From contig ONBO01000007.1 in the NCBI GenBank assembly GCA_900316125.1, forward strand, positions 1 through 64,000: a stretch of 64,000 bases of DNA, written 5' to 3'. The position numbers were made by a program, and so were the translations under genes. How positions within the stretch are numbered: the first letter of the stretch is position 1; every line of letters starts with the position of its first letter. Origin of the DNA: an uncultured Bacteroidales bacterium. GTDB taxonomy: Bacteria; Bacteroidota; Bacteroidia; Bacteroidales; Paludibacteraceae. Below are positions 1 to 7,690 of this stretch, piece after piece. The notes under the pieces are model-generated. The model made no database searches and had not been told where the DNA came from. It saw only the letters and a list, made by a program, of their open reading frames with translations.

Positions 1-72
1 AAAATAGATTCCTAAAAAGCTGTAAACTTAATCAGTGATTGTGTAAAGAGAATCAGTTTAACCTCCTCAAAT

Positions 73-639
73 GTGTCAACCTTTTTTAGTGAAGGTCATT
101 ATGCTGGAACTACAACCGAGCCTGATTATAAATGGGAACCATCATACGTATCTAATGGCTCGTATGTTTTCTATAACGTATCAAAATATATCACCTACAA
201 TGTTGAGTTTGGTGGTAATACTTATAAATTACAACCAGGAGAAAACAGTGGGACTATAATGAAGAGTCCGGGGACTTATAATTTTGTTATTACTCAATAC
301 AATAATTTTCCAATAACAGGAGAATTTAAAAATCAGAAAACTACATATAAGAAATCTGTTGAAATTTCTGCCAATAAGTCCTATTCGTACACATTCCCAG
401 TATCTTATTCTTTAACAATAAATAATTCAGATAAATCCCATGGGTATTATGTTACATTAAATGGTAGTAGTAGTCTGCCTTCAGTTCTTGTGCCCAAAGG
501 TGGAAGTATTAAAATTTATAATTTAGACGCTGGCTACTACAATGTTTTTTGTGAGCAGAAAGATTATGTGCTATGGGGCACAAATCATGAATATAACATT
601 GCTCTTTCAAAAAACACAGAGCTTACAATAAAAAATTAA
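73..639 (+). CDS. hypothetical protein, 5' end uncertain
   Basis: About 188 codons read from a GTG at 73. I do not recognise the family. The protein is rich in Tyr, Ser, Asn and Gly and in short beta-strand-like stretches, and the C-terminal half (VTLNGSSSLPSVLVPKGG, then a strand ending in ELTIKN) resembles PEGA-like or other small extracellular beta-sandwich modules. No signal peptide is present. The frame stays open upstream to a TAA at 13-15 with plausible coding sequence but no ATG, so either the GTG is the true start or this is the 3' remnant of a longer secreted protein. It converges on the MNT gene, whose stop overlaps its 3' end. Confidence 0.5.
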   Translation: MSTFFSEGHYAGTTTEPDYKWEPSYVSNGSYVFYNVSKYITYNVEFGGNTYKLQPGENSGTIMKSPGTYNFVITQYNNFPITGEFKNQKTTYKKSVEISANKSYSYTFPVSYSLTINNSDKSHGYYVTLNGSSSLPSVLVPKGGSIKIYNLDAGYYNVFCEQKDYVLWGTNHEYNIALSKNTELTIKN

Positions 640-950
640 TCAGCGTTAAACCGTTTGTAAACTTCCACTCCAATCCTGTTAATGTGGTCTATAAGGTCTG
701 GATTTTGAAGGGTATGGAAGATTGAAATATCAAACTGGTAAGGTAGAAGGAGGTCATCAATAGCAAGGGAGAGTTTGCTAATGTCAGAGGAAGTGAGCTC
801 CTGACCATAGAGTGTTATGTCAACATCGGAGTATGGTTTATAATTGCCTTTGGCACGTGAGCCGTATAGGACAACCCTCTCAATCTTGGGATAGGCAGCA
901 AATGTTTTTGACAGTCTGTCCCATTGCTCATCTTTCAGGCCATACTTCAT
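636..950 (-). CDS. MntA-like minimal nucleotidyltransferase antitoxin
   Basis: A 104-aa minimal nucleotidyltransferase. The signature GSRAKG, followed after seven residues by SDVD, is the G-S-x9-D-x-D metal and NTP site of the MNT fold. In the HEPN/MNT (type VII) toxin-antitoxin class, such proteins modify and silence a HEPN-domain RNase encoded directly upstream. Here the ATG at 950 sits in an ATGA overlap (947-950) with the stop of the upstream HEPN reading frame, the classic coupling of the pair. That HEPN gene is internally deleted (see the next entry), so the antitoxin appears orphaned. Its own active-site residues look intact. Confidence 0.85.
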   Translation of the reverse strand: MKYGLKDEQWDRLSKTFAAYPKIERVVLYGSRAKGNYKPYSDVDITLYGQELTSSDISKLSLAIDDLLLPYQFDISIFHTLQNPDLIDHINRIGVEVYKRFNAD

Positions 951-1076
951 TTGTTTGCATCAAGTTTTGCGAGCATGGCACTCTCATATTTTACAAAGAG
1001 AGGATAACTGAGCCAGCGCTTTCCTATAATTTGAAAAACGCTGAATCCATCTGATGTCCGTCTCTTTTGTTGGCAT
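947..1076 (-). pseudogene. HEPN toxin remnant (internal deletion)
   Basis: On the minus strand an ATG at 1076 opens 30 codons beginning MPTKETDIRWIQRFSNYRKA. This is the typical N-terminus of HI0074-type HEPN / nucleotidyltransferase substrate-binding proteins. The frame stops at 984-986. A different frame then carries YESAMLAKLDANK and a TGA (947-949) overlapping the ATG of the MNT gene, exactly where the C-terminus of a HEPN partner should end. About 90 central codons, including the RNase motif region, are missing. I read this as an intact toxin gene that lost its middle and was frameshifted. Confidence 0.75.
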
Positions 1077-1098
1077 ACGTTACCTGTTTTATATGTTT

Positions 1099-1131
1099 TT
1101 GCAAAAATAGTAAAAATAATCTATTTTTGCA
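1099..1131. promoter_or_regulatory. symmetric divergent promoter
   Basis: An 11-bp perfect inverted repeat (1100-1110 and 1121-1131, 10-nt spacer) places a TATTTTTG box (TAnnTTTG type) on each strand: plus 1122-1129 towards the HAD gene and minus 1109-1102 towards the HEPN/MNT remnant. A TTG at 1099-1101 lies exactly 20 nt before the plus-strand box, as in Bacteroidetes -33/-7 promoters. Confidence 0.6.
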
Positions 1132-1166
1132 CTTGCATCGTAAGTAATTAACATGTTTCTGCAATA

Positions 1167-1790
1167 ATGATTAAGACAATAATTTTTGATTTGGGAGGTG
1201 TGGTTGTTGCGTTGGATTTTGAAGGCGCGATACGCCGTTTTGAGGAGATTGGCATACCGGAACCACGTAACATTCTTGACCCATATAAACAGATGGGTTT
1301 CTTTGGTGATTTGGAGAGCGGTAAGATTACAGGTGATGAGTTTAGGCGTCAGCTCTGCCTTTATGCGGGTCATAATGTGACAGAGGAGGAGTGCATATAT
1401 GCGTGCAGAGGGTTTGTCAGCCATGTGCCTCAACGTAATCTCGATGCCCTTACCCAGCTTCGTAAGGAAGGATACCGCTTGCTGTTGCTTTCTAACACTA
1501 ATCCACTTATAATGAAATGGGCCATGTCACCGGAGTTTGACGGGAAAGGACATAAACTCAGTGATTATTTTGATGCTTGTTACCTCAGTTACGAGTGCAA
1601 ACTAATGAAACCATCTAAAGAGATATTCCAGATGGTGCTGGATAGTGAGAATATTAAAGCAGATGAGACCCTCTTCCTTGACGATAGCGAACTGAATGTG
1701 GCGGCTGCCCAAACTTTTGGGATACACACAATCTGCCCTAAAAACAATGCAGACTGGAGAGATGATTTGAGGCGGTGCTTAGAACTATAA
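1167..1790 (+). CDS. HAD-superfamily phosphatase (subfamily IA, YihX-like)
   Basis: A 207-aa haloacid dehalogenase-type hydrolase, probably cytoplasmic and acting on a small phosphorylated metabolite such as a sugar phosphate. Motif I is FDLGG with the nucleophile Asp8. The second acid is replaced by Gly, as in the YihX / alpha-glucose-1-phosphatase branch. Motif II is LSNTNP near residues 108-113, Lys148 in LMKPS is motif III, and LDDSE at 171-175 is motif IV. The length fits the family. The gene stands alone behind the divergent promoter at 1122 and the substrate cannot be predicted. Confidence 0.85.
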   Translation: MIKTIIFDLGGVVVALDFEGAIRRFEEIGIPEPRNILDPYKQMGFFGDLESGKITGDEFRRQLCLYAGHNVTEEECIYACRGFVSHVPQRNLDALTQLRKEGYRLLLLSNTNPLIMKWAMSPEFDGKGHKLSDYFDACYLSYECKLMKPSKEIFQMVLDSENIKADETLFLDDSELNVAAAQTFGIHTICPKNNADWRDDLRRCLEL

Positions 1791-1867
1791 ATATCAAAAT
1801 CCACGCAGACGGCAATCCATCTTATCCTGAACGTGAAGAGTGGCAGCCTATGCACTTTATCAGGTAA
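1775..1867 (+). CDS. possible 30-codon small ORF
   Basis: A GTG at 1775, inside the 3' end of the HAD gene, opens 30 codons ending in HADGNPSYPEREEW and HFIR before TAA at 1865-1867. The composition is protein-like (charged, with Trp, Pro and Tyr), which is unusual for a random intergenic frame. I do not recognise it. It could be a small protein, a relic, or chance. Confidence 0.22.
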   Translation: MLRTINIKIHADGNPSYPEREEWQPMHFIR

Positions 1868-1903
1868 GGATAATTTTTATGCTGTTGCCCTAAGGTTTTG
1901 TGC

Positions 1904-3211
1904 TCACGCCTTTGTCAGCAGGAACGCCTTAAAGTCTGTGAACTCTTTGGTCATGTCAACGCTCTGCTTGGTTCCCTTCATGAACTCCTGAAGCTTTTGC
2001 GGAATCTCAATCTTGGTGCCAAGGATAGCCTCCACTTTCTCAAGGAACTTGGCAGGGTGGGCTGTCTCAAGGAATATACCTGTCTCACCTGGTTTCAGGC
2101 CGTCTTTGAGAGCCTGATATCCGCAAGCACCGTGAGGGTCAAGGATATAACCTGTGGTACGGTGGCACTCCTTAATGGTGGCTGCAATCTGCTCATCGTT
2201 GTATGTGCAGCCTGAAATCTCAGCGCAGATGGCACTATGAGAATTGCCGTACAGGTCAAGTACGCGTGCAAAGTTGCTTGGGTCACCCACATCCATTGCG
2301 TTTGCAAGAGTGGCCACAGATGGGCGTGGAGAATATACTCCAGTCAGCAGGTACTGGTAGAAAATGTCATTCTTATTGTTTGCGGCGATGAAACGCTTTA
2401 CAGGTAGACCCATGCGCTTGCCAAACAGTCCGGCGGTTATGTTGCCAAAGTTACCGCTTGGTACGCAGATAACAGAGTTGTCAGCAAGTCCAAGGCGCTT
2501 TAGCTGTGCGTAGCCGTAGAAATAGTAGAACGCCTGTGGCAGGAAACGGGCCACGTTTATAGAGTTCGCCGATGTCAGCTTCATCTTGGCGTTAAGTTCG
2601 TCATCCATAAAGGCGCTCTTAACCAGACGCTGGCAGTCATCAAATGTGCCGTCAACCTCTATTGCAGTAATGTTTTTGCCAAGGGTGGTGAACTGACACT
2701 CCTGAATCTTGCTTACCTTGCCTTTAGGGTAGAGTACAAACACGCGGATACCGTCAACACCAAGGAATCCGTTTGCCACTGCGCTGCCGGTGTCACCACT
2801 GGTGGCTACAAGCACGTTTACAAGCCCGCCTTTGTTCTCCTTGCGTATAAAATAGCCGAGAAGTCTTGACATAAAGCGTGCGCCCACATCCTTGAATGCA
2901 AGTGTAGGTCCATGGAACAGCTCCAAAGAGTATATGTTCTCCTCAACTTTTACAAGTGGCACGTCAAATGAGAGTGTGTCATACACAATCTTCTTAAGAC
3001 TTTCTGCATCAACGTCCTCTCCAAAGAATGCGTCAGCCACTCTGTAGGCAATCTCCTGGAATGAAAGTTTGTCAATCTCATCAAAGAAACTCTGTGGCAG
3101 TGCTTTGATAACATCTGGCATAAACAAGCCTTTGTCACTTGCCAGTCCTTTAACTACCGCCTCTTCAAGGCTGATGCCGCTAACTTTTCCGTTTGTACTA
3201 TAATATTTCAT
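1904..3211 (-). CDS. thrC: threonine synthase
   Basis: A 435-aa PLP enzyme that converts O-phosphohomoserine to threonine, the last step of threonine synthesis. The N-terminal YYSTNGKVSGISLEEAVV block and the PLP lysine in LAFKD (Lys107) are diagnostic, as is the glycine-rich phosphate-binding loop SGDTGSAV. The length is normal. It is the last gene of a minus-strand cluster, 19 nt after the ApgM-family gene. The gap is filled by a heptameric repeat (3217-3238). The pairing with an ApgM-type kinase suggests both work on homoserine. Confidence 0.95.
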   Translation of the reverse strand: MKYYSTNGKVSGISLEEAVVKGLASDKGLFMPDVIKALPQSFFDEIDKLSFQEIAYRVADAFFGEDVDAESLKKIVYDTLSFDVPLVKVEENIYSLELFHGPTLAFKDVGARFMSRLLGYFIRKENKGGLVNVLVATSGDTGSAVANGFLGVDGIRVFVLYPKGKVSKIQECQFTTLGKNITAIEVDGTFDDCQRLVKSAFMDDELNAKMKLTSANSINVARFLPQAFYYFYGYAQLKRLGLADNSVICVPSGNFGNITAGLFGKRMGLPVKRFIAANNKNDIFYQYLLTGVYSPRPSVATLANAMDVGDPSNFARVLDLYGNSHSAICAEISGCTYNDEQIAATIKECHRTTGYILDPHGACGYQALKDGLKPGETGIFLETAHPAKFLEKVEAILGTKIEIPQKLQEFMKGTKQSVDMTKEFTDFKAFLLTKA

Positions 3212-3216
3212 AATTT

Positions 3217-3240
3217 TTAACTTTCAACTTTCAACTAAGT
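3217..3240 (-). repeat. heptamer tandem repeat (GTTGAAA type)
   Basis: On the minus strand, units of 7 nt (AGTTGAA, AGTTGAA, AGTTAAA) lie immediately before the thrC ATG. The TGA stop of the preceding gene (3231-3233) is itself part of a repeat unit. Confidence 0.7.
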
Positions 3241-4439
3241 ACTAACTTAATAAACTCATCTCCCTTCACCAGCCCGTACGCTCCTTTTTCCGCCTCTTTT
3301 TCACTGTAAAGTGTTGTGGCGTCAGGCTCTATGCCTGGATAGTAAATAAGGAACGGAATAGGGTTGGCTGTATGTGTCTTTATGGCGCAAGGAGTAGGGT
3401 GGTCTGGCAGCACTGCTATGGTAACAGGCTCATCCCAGTTCTTAACCTCCTCATATATTGGTCCGATGATACGGCTGTCAAGATACTCTACAGTCTTGAT
3501 TTTCAAATCAACGTTGCCCTCATGGCCAGCCTCGTCACTTGCCTCCACGTGCAGGAATACAAAGTCATCACCGCTCTTAAGTGCGTTAATGGCAGCCTGT
3601 GCCTTGCCTTCATAGTTTGTATCATAAAGGCCTGTTGCGCCCTCCACGTCAATGTTCTTAAGTCCTGCGTATACGCCAATTCCTTTTATAAGGTCAACCG
3701 CCGATATCACAGAGCCCCTCTTAATTCCAAATTTCTGCGCCAGTGTCTGCATACTTGGCTTGTAGCCTGGAGACCACACCCAGATGCTGTTGGCAGGGTC
3801 TTTGCCCTCTGCCATACGCTTAAGGTTAACAGGGTGGTTTTTAAGCAGCTCCTGTGTCTTTAGTGTAAGTTCGTTCAGTTTGTCTGCCGTTTCCTGTGCC
3901 TCTGGAACTGCAGCCTTTACCATTACGCTGCGGAACGGAGTGCCCGGAACATCATGAGGCGGGGTGCAGATAATGCGCTTGTCGCCGCCTTTCATGATAA
4001 GCAGATGGCGGTACGATATTCCGTTATGGAACGTGAACACATCATCACCGAGCTTCTCCTGAAGGTAATCAATAAGCACCTTGGCCTCCTCATTTGAAAT
4101 GTGACCAGCTGAGTGGTTCTTAATTTTTTCATCCTCGATGCAGATGATGTTGCACCTCATTGCCATTTCGCCAGGCTTGATGTCAACGCCTATGCTGGCG
4201 GCCTCAAGTGAGCCTCTGCCCTCAAAACATTGTGCCACACTATAGCCAAGAACCTCCATATTTGCAATTTCACTGCCTGGCTTAAAGCCCTTAGGCACTG
4301 TGGCAAACATACCGCAGCGTCCGTTCTTTGCCAGCAAGTCCATATATGGTGTCTTAGCCGCCTCAATGACAGTCTTTCCGCCTAACTTTTCAATAGGCTC
4401 ATCTGCCATTCCATCTCCAAGTATTATTATATATTTCAT
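3231..4439 (-). CDS. ApgM-family phosphoglycerate mutase / candidate homoserine kinase
   Basis: A 402-aa alkaline-phosphatase-superfamily protein of the archaeal-type, cofactor-independent phosphoglycerate mutase family. The metal-binding start IIILGDGMAD, the GSEIANMEVLGY nucleophile-serine block and the C-terminal DHPTPC and KTHT metal ligands are all visible. Bacteroidetes members lying next to threonine-pathway genes have been proposed as a non-orthologous homoserine kinase. The position directly before thrC (19 nt, same strand) supports that over a glycolytic role. Its start overlaps the nrnA stop by 4 nt. The mutase reading cannot be excluded from sequence. Confidence 0.85.
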   Translation of the reverse strand: MKYIIILGDGMADEPIEKLGGKTVIEAAKTPYMDLLAKNGRCGMFATVPKGFKPGSEIANMEVLGYSVAQCFEGRGSLEAASIGVDIKPGEMAMRCNIICIEDEKIKNHSAGHISNEEAKVLIDYLQEKLGDDVFTFHNGISYRHLLIMKGGDKRIICTPPHDVPGTPFRSVMVKAAVPEAQETADKLNELTLKTQELLKNHPVNLKRMAEGKDPANSIWVWSPGYKPSMQTLAQKFGIKRGSVISAVDLIKGIGVYAGLKNIDVEGATGLYDTNYEGKAQAAINALKSGDDFVFLHVEASDEAGHEGNVDLKIKTVEYLDSRIIGPIYEEVKNWDEPVTIAVLPDHPTPCAIKTHTANPIPFLIYYPGIEPDATTLYSEKEAEKGAYGLVKGDEFIKLVLS

Positions 4440-5485
4440 AAATTCTCGCTATATTCTTGATAGTATTTTGGTAAAGCCTCTTTCACAATCTTAACTGTTT
4501 CATCCATGCTTAGTGTGCTTTCCGCACCTGAAGCATTAAAATGACCACCGCCGCCAAATAGCTCTGAGGCCATCTTGCTCACGTTAAAGTTGCCTTGTGA
4601 GCGGAATGAGAGTTTCATTACACCGCGCTCCTCTTTGATGAAGATGCTACAGATAACATCGCCGATGGTGAGAGGCATATTTACAAACCCTTCACTGTCA
4701 CCTGGCTTATAGTTGAAGCGGAGCATCTCGTCATAACTAAGTGTGAGTATGGCTGTCTGATACTCTTTCAACACTTGCATCTTTTTGTACATCATGTAGC
4801 CCATAAGCCTCATTCTGCTCTCTGAGTAGTTGTCAAAAAGTTTACGCGTGAGCGCATCCTTGTCAACGCCTTTTCTTAGAAGCTCGCATATTATGGAGTA
4901 AATCTCAGGGCTGTTTGCATTATATGTAAGGCCTCCTGTATCAGTAAGCATACCTGCGCAGATGCACTCGGCACTCTCTAATGACATCTCAGTGAAGTAG
5001 CCCATGCGGCATATAAGACGGAACACAAGCTCGCTTGTAGAGGCTATTTCAGGGTGGGAGATGGTGACATCGCAGAAGCCGCTGTTATGAAGATGGTGGT
5101 CAATCATAACCTTCATAACCGGACTCTCTCCTATGATACCAGCCATTGCACCAATACGGCTAAGGTCATTAAAATCAAGGCAGAAGATAAGGTCACACTC
5201 ACTGATTGCCTTCTTGGCGTCAAGCTCCTGAGTCTCAAAATTCAGAATCTCCTTGGCGCAAGGCAGACACTGCAGGTAGTCTGGAATACCGTCTGGCAGA
5301 ATTATGGTTGTCTCTTTCTCATGTGAATAGAGGAAGTGATACAAGCCAAGCGATGAGCCCACCGCATCGCCGTCCGGTCTTTTGTGAGCCACTATTACAA
5401 TCTTACTGGCCTTATTAATAAGATTCAGTGTTTCAACTATGCTTTCTTCGGGTATAACTTTTGTTATCATAGGCATGTCTTTCAA
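4436..5485 (-). CDS. nrnA: DHH-family phosphoesterase, NrnA-like (nanoRNase/pAp phosphatase)
   Basis: A 349-aa DHH/DHHA1 phosphoesterase. Motif I is AHKRPDGDAVGSSL (residues 33-46), motif II is CLDFND near 102, motif III is the DHH triad at 129-131, and motif IV is GMLTDTGG. The C-terminal DHHA1 domain carries the FGGGGHFNASGA substrate loop. Relatives degrade 2-5-nt RNA and dephosphorylate 3'-phosphoadenosine 5'-phosphate in the cytosol. It is embedded between comEC and the ApgM-type gene with 4-nt overlaps at both ends, so it is translated from a polycistronic message. Confidence 0.92.
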   Translation of the reverse strand: MKDMPMITKVIPEESIVETLNLINKASKIVIVAHKRPDGDAVGSSLGLYHFLYSHEKETTIILPDGIPDYLQCLPCAKEILNFETQELDAKKAISECDLIFCLDFNDLSRIGAMAGIIGESPVMKVMIDHHLHNSGFCDVTISHPEIASTSELVFRLICRMGYFTEMSLESAECICAGMLTDTGGLTYNANSPEIYSIICELLRKGVDKDALTRKLFDNYSESRMRLMGYMMYKKMQVLKEYQTAILTLSYDEMLRFNYKPGDSEGFVNMPLTIGDVICSIFIKEERGVMKLSFRSQGNFNVSKMASELFGGGGHFNASGAESTLSMDETVKIVKEALPKYYQEYSENL

Positions 5486-6801
5486 ATAGGCAAAGTTACA
5501 ACTTTTATTTGAATCAATATATCAATAAGCTGTAAAATCGCTACTATTGAGAGTGATGCCATAAGGTCTCTTGCCCTGCGGCTCTCAGTAAAGGCGTAAA
5601 AAGTGAGTATGGCGGCAAACATTCCTATCACCATCCAGCCGCTCACCCTTAGGCCGTTAATAACGGAGTATGGCAGATTCACAATGTACTCAACGCCTGT
5701 GCGCAGATAGGTTGTCACGGTATCCGCTGCAAGTCCCGCAAATCCTGCGATTGTTTGTAATGGGCTGACTATTAGCATTATGGCTGAAGTGTAGATAATG
5801 ATAAATGCAGCCGGCACCACTAAGAAGTTTGTTAGAAGGCTGTATGTTGGTATCTGGTGAAAATAGTAGACTGTAAGTGGCAGTGTGCCAATCTGTGCCG
5901 CCGCCGATACGCATATCATGCTCCAAGCTATATTAAGGAGCCTGCTTTTCAGTGTTAGCAATGAGTAAATTTTGGGGTAGAAAAGCAGAATGCTGATTAC
6001 CGCGGCGTAACTTAATTGAAATCCAACGTCAAAGAGATATAGCGGTTTGTACATCAGCATTATGAACGCCGATGTGAAGACTGCATTCAAACTCACATTC
6101 CTGCGTTCAATTATGACCGCCACTGATATCAGGCTGAACATCAGGGCGGAACGCACCACGCTTGCCGGCAGACCGCAGATAAAGGCGTAGGCCCACAGGC
6201 ACAGAATTGTGATTATGTGAGACAGTATGGTTATTGTACGCCTTCTTGGAAGAAGTGATGTGAGCCAAAGCATAATCATGTAGATAATGCCCACGTGCAG
6301 TCCGCTGACAGCCAGCACATGAGAGCCGCCTGACATGGAGAACTGCTTTTTTGTGTCACGGTCAAGGCCGTCCTTTTTGCCTAAGGTGATGGCTGAGATA
6401 ATCCCTACGTTATCAGATGACGTGTGCTCTTTGTAAATGTCAATAAGGCTCTCTCTTACCTCTAACGCTTTGGCCTCTAATGCTGTAGGAGTGTTGTGGG
6501 CTTTGTTATATTGATAAATCTTGTACGATGTTACGCATCGGTGTTCATGAAATTCATACGGGAGCGTCATATTGTATGATATAATGCCTATGGCTGTGAA
6601 AAGCAGGGTGATGTAGATGCCGCATATATGGCGCATGTTGTAGCCCTTGCCGCGGAAGTAGAGCCTGTCTGTAATAAACAGGCACAAGGCAAGCACGGAT
6701 ATAAAAATAGCGATGGTATAACTAAGTGTGTACCACGCTATTATTACACCCGCAATATACGGCAGAAGCAGCCGTAAGAACGGTATTTGGTGAATATTCA
6801 T
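5482..6801 (-). CDS. ComEC/Rec2-family membrane protein, short form
   Basis: A 439-aa polytopic inner-membrane protein with the Competence-domain signature GGSHVLAVSGLHVGIIY near residue 160, followed by about eight hydrophobic helices. ComEC moves one DNA strand across the inner membrane during natural transformation. This copy is clearly shorter than the usual 650-750 aa. The N-terminal OB-like region is reduced to a short linker and the C-terminal metallo-beta-lactamase domain is absent. It overlaps nrnA by 4 nt and rpe by 1 nt. It may be a channel-only variant or a reduced, weakly functional form. Confidence 0.85.
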   Translation of the reverse strand: MNIHQIPFLRLLLPYIAGVIIAWYTLSYTIAIFISVLALCLFITDRLYFRGKGYNMRHICGIYITLLFTAIGIISYNMTLPYEFHEHRCVTSYKIYQYNKAHNTPTALEAKALEVRESLIDIYKEHTSSDNVGIISAITLGKKDGLDRDTKKQFSMSGGSHVLAVSGLHVGIIYMIMLWLTSLLPRRRTITILSHIITILCLWAYAFICGLPASVVRSALMFSLISVAVIIERRNVSLNAVFTSAFIMLMYKPLYLFDVGFQLSYAAVISILLFYPKIYSLLTLKSRLLNIAWSMICVSAAAQIGTLPLTVYYFHQIPTYSLLTNFLVVPAAFIIIYTSAIMLIVSPLQTIAGFAGLAADTVTTYLRTGVEYIVNLPYSVINGLRVSGWMVIGMFAAILTFYAFTESRRARDLMASLSIVAILQLIDILIQIKVVTLPI

Positions 6802-7448
6802 TAGAGCGACTTCAGGCTCTTGATGGTTTCAATAGGGTCTTGTGATTTGAAAACAAAGTTGCCGGCCACCAGAATATCAGCGCCACACTCCACAAGTTTG
6901 CGTCCTGTTTCAAGGTTTACGCCTCCGTCTATCTCAATAAGGGCGCTTGCATTCTTGCGCTCAATGAGTTCACGCAGCTGGCGGGTCTTGCTCAGTGTGT
7001 TCTCTATGAACTTCTGGCCACCGTAGCCTGGGTTCACAGACATGAGCAGAACCATATCCACATCACTCACAATATCCTCAAGCAGGCAGACAGGAGTGTG
7101 AGGGTTAAGAGTTACTGCAGCCTTTGCTCCTGTTGCCTTGATTTTTTGAATGGTGCGGTGCAGGTGTGTGCAAGCCTCATAATGCACGTTTATGTAAGTG
7201 GCTCCAATCTTGGCAAAGTTCTCAATGAATTTGTCAGGCTCCACTATCATAAGGTGTACATCAAGCGGTTTAGTGCAGATGTCCTTAAATGATTCAATAA
7301 CAGGGAAACCGAATGAAATGTTAGGCACAAACACTCCGTCCATAATGTCAAGGTGGAGCATGTCAGCCTCACTGCGGTTAATCATCTCAATGTCTGACGC
7401 CAGATGAGCAAAGTCAGCTGACAGCAGGGAAGGGGATACCAGACTCAT
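6801..7448 (-). CDS. rpe: ribulose-phosphate 3-epimerase
   Basis: A 215-aa TIM-barrel enzyme that interconverts ribulose-5-phosphate and xylulose-5-phosphate in the pentose phosphate pathway. The start SPSLLSADFAHL, the metal-binding LHLDIMDGVFVPNISFG, the MSVNPGYGGQKF phosphate loop and the late EIDGGVN block are all canonical. Its stop overlaps the comEC start by one base. Transketolase, its pathway partner, is encoded elsewhere in the window (28.5 kb). Confidence 0.96.
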   Translation of the reverse strand: MSLVSPSLLSADFAHLASDIEMINRSEADMLHLDIMDGVFVPNISFGFPVIESFKDICTKPLDVHLMIVEPDKFIENFAKIGATYINVHYEACTHLHRTIQKIKATGAKAAVTLNPHTPVCLLEDIVSDVDMVLLMSVNPGYGGQKFIENTLSKTRQLRELIERKNASALIEIDGGVNLETGRKLVECGADILVAGNFVFKSQDPIETIKSLKSL

Positions 7449-7460
7449 AAATTCAAGACT

Positions 7461-7643
7461 TTAATTTTTCAAGTCATAAAGATACGTCAAATTTCCTTCA
7501 CTGCGCATACCGTTCACCGGATAAATTTCAGCAAACTGCAAAATGGCGTCAATAGTACTCTGCCGTGGAGAGCGGAGAGGTTTTTCACAATCACTTGTAA
7601 TAGAATAACCATTTAGGTCTTTGTAGGTGTAATGTCTCGTCAT
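7461..7643 (-). CDS. small hypothetical protein (60 aa)
   Basis: A 60-codon ORF from ATG 7643 between the ECF sigma gene and rpe, 12 nt before rpe. It contains a basic segment followed by an amphipathic helix (STIDAILQFAEIYPVNG). Similar small proteins with a 'TI-x-I-L-x-F/Y' helix are common in Bacteroidales, but I know no function. The same strand and tight spacing suggest cotranscription with rpe. Confidence 0.6.
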   Translation of the reverse strand: MTRHYTYKDLNGYSITSDCEKPLRSPRQSTIDAILQFAEIYPVNGMRSEGNLTYLYDLKN

Positions 7644-7690
7644 AGGCTTGTTATTTATCTAATAACGCCTTGACGTCACCTATTATTGTA

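Noticed and set aside
812..1054. 80-aa plus-strand ORF
   Set aside because: It is antisense to the MNT gene and HEPN remnant and has no protein-like features.
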